Assembly: GCA_039815145.1 (NCBI GenBank)
Contig: JBCBZW010000001.1
Span: 175,296-239,295 of the forward strand
Reading direction: 5' to 3'
From: Pseudomonadota bacterium
Lineage (GTDB): Bacteria > Pseudomonadota > Gammaproteobacteria > Steroidobacterales > JBCBZW01
DNA length: 64,000 nt
Shown: piece by piece, positions 61,256 to 64,000 of the stretch
Numbering within the stretch: the stretch's first letter is position 1
Layout of the letters: the number at the start of each line of letters is the position of its first letter
Position numbers and translations under genes: made by a program
Notes under the pieces: model-generated
Database searches by the model: none
The model's input: the letters and a program-made list of their open reading frames with translations, nothing else
What the model was told of the DNA's origin: nothing

Positions 61256-63229
61256 TCAGCGCACCGGCAGGGACAGCTCCAGCTCAGCCAAACGTGCCGG
61301 TGCGAGGCCGGCCCTCGTCAGCAGTTCCTCCCAGCGTGGCTCTTCCTTCAGGGGAGCCAGCAAAGGTGATCGCATGGCCAGCGCAAGTTCGAAAAAGTCC
61401 GTGTTCGGTAACCCGGCGACGCCGCCCTCTAGGGCCCAGTCGATGAGTATCGAAAGCTCCTCAAAAGCGGCGTCCACCAGTCCCGCCTGGGCGTAGACCT
61501 CAGCGAGTAGTGGACGGAGCTCTGAGGGACTCCCGCCAGATTCGATCAACCCCGTCAGCTTGTTGACCTCCAGTCGCCAACGAGACTCTTCGCCCAGTCG
61601 ATGCAACGCGAGCGCCAGGCCCCGGGCCCGGTGGGGCGCACTGGATTCTCGCTCGATGTAAACAAGTGCCGAACGCGCATCATCGGCAAGCAAATGCGCC
61701 AGGGCGATGGTGCTCTGCCCGTGCGGCATCCCCGTGATCGATCGCAACTGATCGATCCGCGCCACGGCATGATCGTAGCTACCCGTGCGCAGATGCAGCC
61801 GCGCGTCCAGATGCAGGCAGAGGCCGCATAGGGGGTTAATCTCCAAGACTCGTTCGCTCACGGCCAGGGCGCTCCGATCGCTGAGGAAGGCAGCCGCGAA
61901 GTAGGACGCCACGAAGAGCACCGATTCCTGGTCACCCGCGAGATCGAGTGCACGCCGCAGCTGGACGGCGGCTGTCTCCAAGTCGGCGAGGGCTGTGGCC
62001 GTTTGCCACGCCTGGTAGGCAACCACCGCCGGGTCACCGGGATCGTGCACCGCTGCCTTATCCAGCAGACGCCGAAGTTCCATGTTGACTTCGAGGCGGC
62101 CCTGCCGAGTCCCGGGGGGATCACGGCGAGATTTCGCGTAGCCAACGCGATACAGCTCTCGCCAAGCCGGGGCGAAGGTCTCATCCCGCGTCAAGATCTG
62201 CGCGAGCAGCGCTTCGGCAACCTCGAGTGAATCTTGATTCCCCGAATCGAGCACGAACTTCGCCTGCAGAAACTGGCGATACAGGGCGGGGTCCCAAACA
62301 CGTGCGTTGGGTCGCTGCATAGCGGGCTCGGCGAAGCTCGTTCGTACGGCGTCGACCACGCGCCTATGCAATGACAGTTCACCACCATCATCCTCAGAGA
62401 ACACCTCGGACCAGAGCTGGCGCTCGCTTGCCGCTTCCACTAGTTGCGCGGTGACTCGTAGCCGTCCGTCAACTTCGCGCACGCTACCTTCCAGGATGTG
62501 GGACGCATCGAGGCGCTCGCCGAGTCCTCCCGCTGTCAGACCGCTGTCGCGCAGGGCGAATGACGAAGTACGCCCTACGACCCGGAGGGAGCTTGCTCTT
62601 GCGAGGCTGTTCAGCACCTCCTCAGCGATACCATCCCCCAGATACTGAAGATCTTGAGCCGCACTCAGATCGACGAAGGGCATCACGGCGAGCGCATTGC
62701 GCTCTGCTGGAGGCGGCGAGATCGCCGTGGGCGGGGGACGCTGCGGCGTGAGCAGATACATGAGCGCCGCAAACACCGATATCACCACCGCCGCAAGGGG
62801 CAGCGACGCTTGCCACCACCTCGTGCCTGCGGTCGACTCAGTCGCAGTCGCAGCTGCAAGGGGCTGCGCTCGCTCCTCCCGCACGGCCACATCGAGCATG
62901 TAGCCCCGCCGAGGGACCGTCTTCAGGACGATACGTTCATCGTCACCCAATACGCGTCGCAGCTCCACTACGCACTGGGTCAATGCGTCATCGGTTACCT
63001 CGACCGGCCCCCACACGGCCTCGATCAGTTCATTCTTCGAACACAGGCGCTGAGGGTGGGCGATGAAATAGCTCAATAGCTGGAAGGTGCGTGGCCGCAG
63101 CTTCAGCGGTTCGTCTCCACGACTCAGCGTGCCGCGGTTTGGATCGAGCACGAAATCATCGAAGTGTTTTAGTGACCGTCGCGACGCGGTCGCGGGGGAT
63201 GCCGGCAGGTTGGCGCGCGAGCCAGACAT
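61256..63229 (-). CDS. CadC-like transmembrane winged-helix regulator with TPR region
   Basis: One-component membrane regulator of 657 residues. An N-terminal OmpR/PhoB-type winged helix (about 20-115: FDDFVLDPNRGTLSRGDEPLKLRPRTFQLLSYFIAHPQRLCSKNELIEAVWG, LKTVPRRGYML) is followed by a single transmembrane helix (about 138-160). Then comes a TolB-like segment (NALAVMPFVDLSAAQDLQYLGDGIAEEVLNSLARASSLRVVGRTSSF, HILEGSVREVDGRLRVTAQLVEA) and a long helical TPR-like C-terminus. This architecture is common in Xanthomonadales-type and related Gammaproteobacteria. The signal and targets are unknown. Confidence 0.9.
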   Translation of the reverse strand: MSGSRANLPASPATASRRSLKHFDDFVLDPNRGTLSRGDEPLKLRPRTFQLLSYFIAHPQRLCSKNELIEAVWGPVEVTDDALTQCVVELRRVLGDDERIVLKTVPRRGYMLDVAVREERAQPLAAATATESTAGTRWWQASLPLAAVVISVFAALMYLLTPQRPPPTAISPPPAERNALAVMPFVDLSAAQDLQYLGDGIAEEVLNSLARASSLRVVGRTSSFALRDSGLTAGGLGERLDASHILEGSVREVDGRLRVTAQLVEAASERQLWSEVFSEDDGGELSLHRRVVDAVRTSFAEPAMQRPNARVWDPALYRQFLQAKFVLDSGNQDSLEVAEALLAQILTRDETFAPAWRELYRVGYAKSRRDPPGTRQGRLEVNMELRRLLDKAAVHDPGDPAVVAYQAWQTATALADLETAAVQLRRALDLAGDQESVLFVASYFAAAFLSDRSALAVSERVLEINPLCGLCLHLDARLHLRTGSYDHAVARIDQLRSITGMPHGQSTIALAHLLADDARSALVYIERESSAPHRARGLALALHRLGEESRWRLEVNKLTGLIESGGSPSELRPLLAEVYAQAGLVDAAFEELSILIDWALEGGVAGLPNTDFFELALAMRSPLLAPLKEEPRWEELLTRAGLAPARLAELELSLPVR

Positions 63230-63385
63230 AGGGGAGTCGACTTGGATCGAATCGGAATCCTACGGTGCCACAGGCTTCGGAGGCCGGCAAATCTGGGCAC
63301 TCGCCAGACGGATTCGTACCGTCGTGCGCGATCGCACGACGATACGAGTCGACGGTCTACTACATCGTCGACTTAGCGGATCCGC
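63230..63385. other. Intergenic inverted repeats between the CadC-like gene and dodecin
   Basis: Two inverted repeats lie here: 63320-63341 (9-bp stem CGTCGTGCG / CGCACGACG, 4-base loop) and 63348-63372 (GTCGACG / CGTCGAC, 11-base loop). They follow the leftward dodecin gene and precede the leftward regulator, so they may terminate dodecin transcription or act as an operator. Confidence 0.45.
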
Positions 63386-63589
63386 TCAGTCGTTGAGGAT
63401 GAAGGTGACCTTCAGGGCAACCCGGTACTCGGTCACCTTGCCGTTCGCCACCAGTACCTTCTGGTCTTGCACCCACGCCGACTGCACGTTGTGCAGGGTC
63501 TTGGTGGCGCGGGCCACCCCGAGATCGACGGCGTCATCGAAGGACTTCGGTGACGAGGCGATGATTTCCGTAACGCGTGCAACGCTCAT
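63386..63589 (-). CDS. Dodecin
   Basis: Small flavin-binding protein that assembles into a dodecamer and stores or buffers FMN/riboflavin. The 67 residues begin MSVARVTEIIASSPKSFDDAVDLGVARATKTLHNVQSAWVQDQ and end VTEYRVALKVTFILN, matching the family; the Trp in SAWVQDQ corresponds to the residue that stacks on the flavin. ATG 63589 with GGGAG upstream is the start; the open frame extends further to 63634 without conservation. Confidence 0.92.
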   Translation of the reverse strand: MSVARVTEIIASSPKSFDDAVDLGVARATKTLHNVQSAWVQDQKVLVANGKVTEYRVALKVTFILND

Positions 63590-63771
63590 GTGACACTCCC
63601 TGTGGTTTGATCGAAGCACCGACCATCGTGTCACCGACGGGGAGCAGCTCCAAGGGACGTTACGGTCGTTGACACATCACCGGGTGGTGACACGGTGACG
63701 GGGTGTAAACCGCGATAGGGTAAGGCGCAAACGGCGGCCCCGCCTCCGGCCAGCGGCGACGACGCAGATGC

Positions 63772-64000
63772 CTAGTCGAGAGGGTTTGCGTCGCCCTCTA
63801 GCGCCTGAAAGGTTTGCGCTGCGCTGAAGCCACGTGACTGGAGGAAGCGCGCCTGCTTTGCTCGCGCGGCCTCACCGTCGGGCGAACCGGCGCCGAAGCG
63901 GCGAATCCGGACCGCTCGGGCCTGCACCACCCAGTCAACGTCCAGCGCCTCCAACGCGAGGGCAGCGTCGCCCGCACGGATGCCGCGCTCACGCAGGCCA
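63772..64000 (-). CDS. recX: Regulatory protein RecX (partial, 5' end outside window)
   Basis: RecX modulates the RecA recombinase. Only the last 75 or so residues are visible: the end of the last helical repeat, LRERGIRAGDAALALEALDVDWVVQARAVRIRRFG and AARAKQARFLQSRGFSAAQTFQAL, which is the typical RecX C-terminus. recA is expected just beyond base 64000. In related genomes recX is directly followed by alaS; here about 3.6 kb separates them. Confidence 0.85.
   Translation of the reverse strand, partial: GLRERGIRAGDAALALEALDVDWVVQARAVRIRRFGAGSPDGEAARAKQARFLQSRGFSAAQTFQALEGDANPLD

Overview
The window reads as a high-GC gammaproteobacterial chromosome carrying a photosynthesis gene cluster. The housekeeping block at the right end (recX, alaS, lysC, csrA, tRNA-Ser) is the usual gammaproteobacterial set. 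The left 27 kb encode bacteriochlorophyll a synthesis, a spirilloxanthin-type carotenoid branch (crtE, crtB, crtC, crtF) and photosystem assembly. Only the oxygen-dependent cyclase AcsF is seen, which fits an aerobic anoxygenic phototroph or an aerobically growing purple bacterium. No species is claimed.

Region 1 (1-26828), photosynthesis. The leftward run crtE, crtF, bchC, bchX is cut by the left edge of the window; bchY, bchZ and the puf genes presumably lie beyond. crtC is divergent from crtE. A long leftward superoperon bchF-N-B-H-L-M-lhaA-puhA-puhB-puhC-acsF-puhE-crtB follows, with many 4-base ATGA overlaps. Divergent from it is the rightward group aerR/ppaA, ppsR, bchG, a PucC-family gene and bchP. 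Three promoter regions (crtF/bchC, crtE/crtC, bchF/aerR) each carry two PpsR/CrtJ boxes, TGT-N12-ACA, separated by exactly 8 bp. In each pair one box is perfect and the other has one mismatch. The repressor and its cobalamin-binding antirepressor are encoded next to the genes they are expected to control.

Region 2 (27029-38011), accessory metabolism. It holds a secreted M14 carboxypeptidase, a family 9 glycosyltransferase, a cyclic-nucleotide-domain/thioredoxin-reductase-like fusion lacking the CxxC, a lone ModA, a prolyl oligopeptidase, a cupin, a secreted esterase and a sarcosine-oxidase-like flavoprotein.

Region 3 (38172-39761) has a secreted protein of unknown function, a frameshifted remnant of a large serine recombinase and tRNA-Arg(ACG).

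Region 4 (39831-55516) holds mltF, the threonine degradation pair kbl-tdh, an AraC regulator, a secreted beta-propeller protein, a TPR lipoprotein/CRTAC1/PDZ operon, a secreted P-domain protein, a soluble chemoreceptor with four nearly identical PAS domains, a LysR regulator and a DCC protein.

Region 5 (55521-64000) is the conserved tRNA-Ser(GCT), csrA, lysC, alaS block, then a secreted unknown protein, a CadC-like membrane regulator, a dodecin and the 3' end of recX. The usual recX-alaS and tRNA-Ser/tRNA-Arg adjacencies are both interrupted here, by about 3.6 kb and 16 kb.
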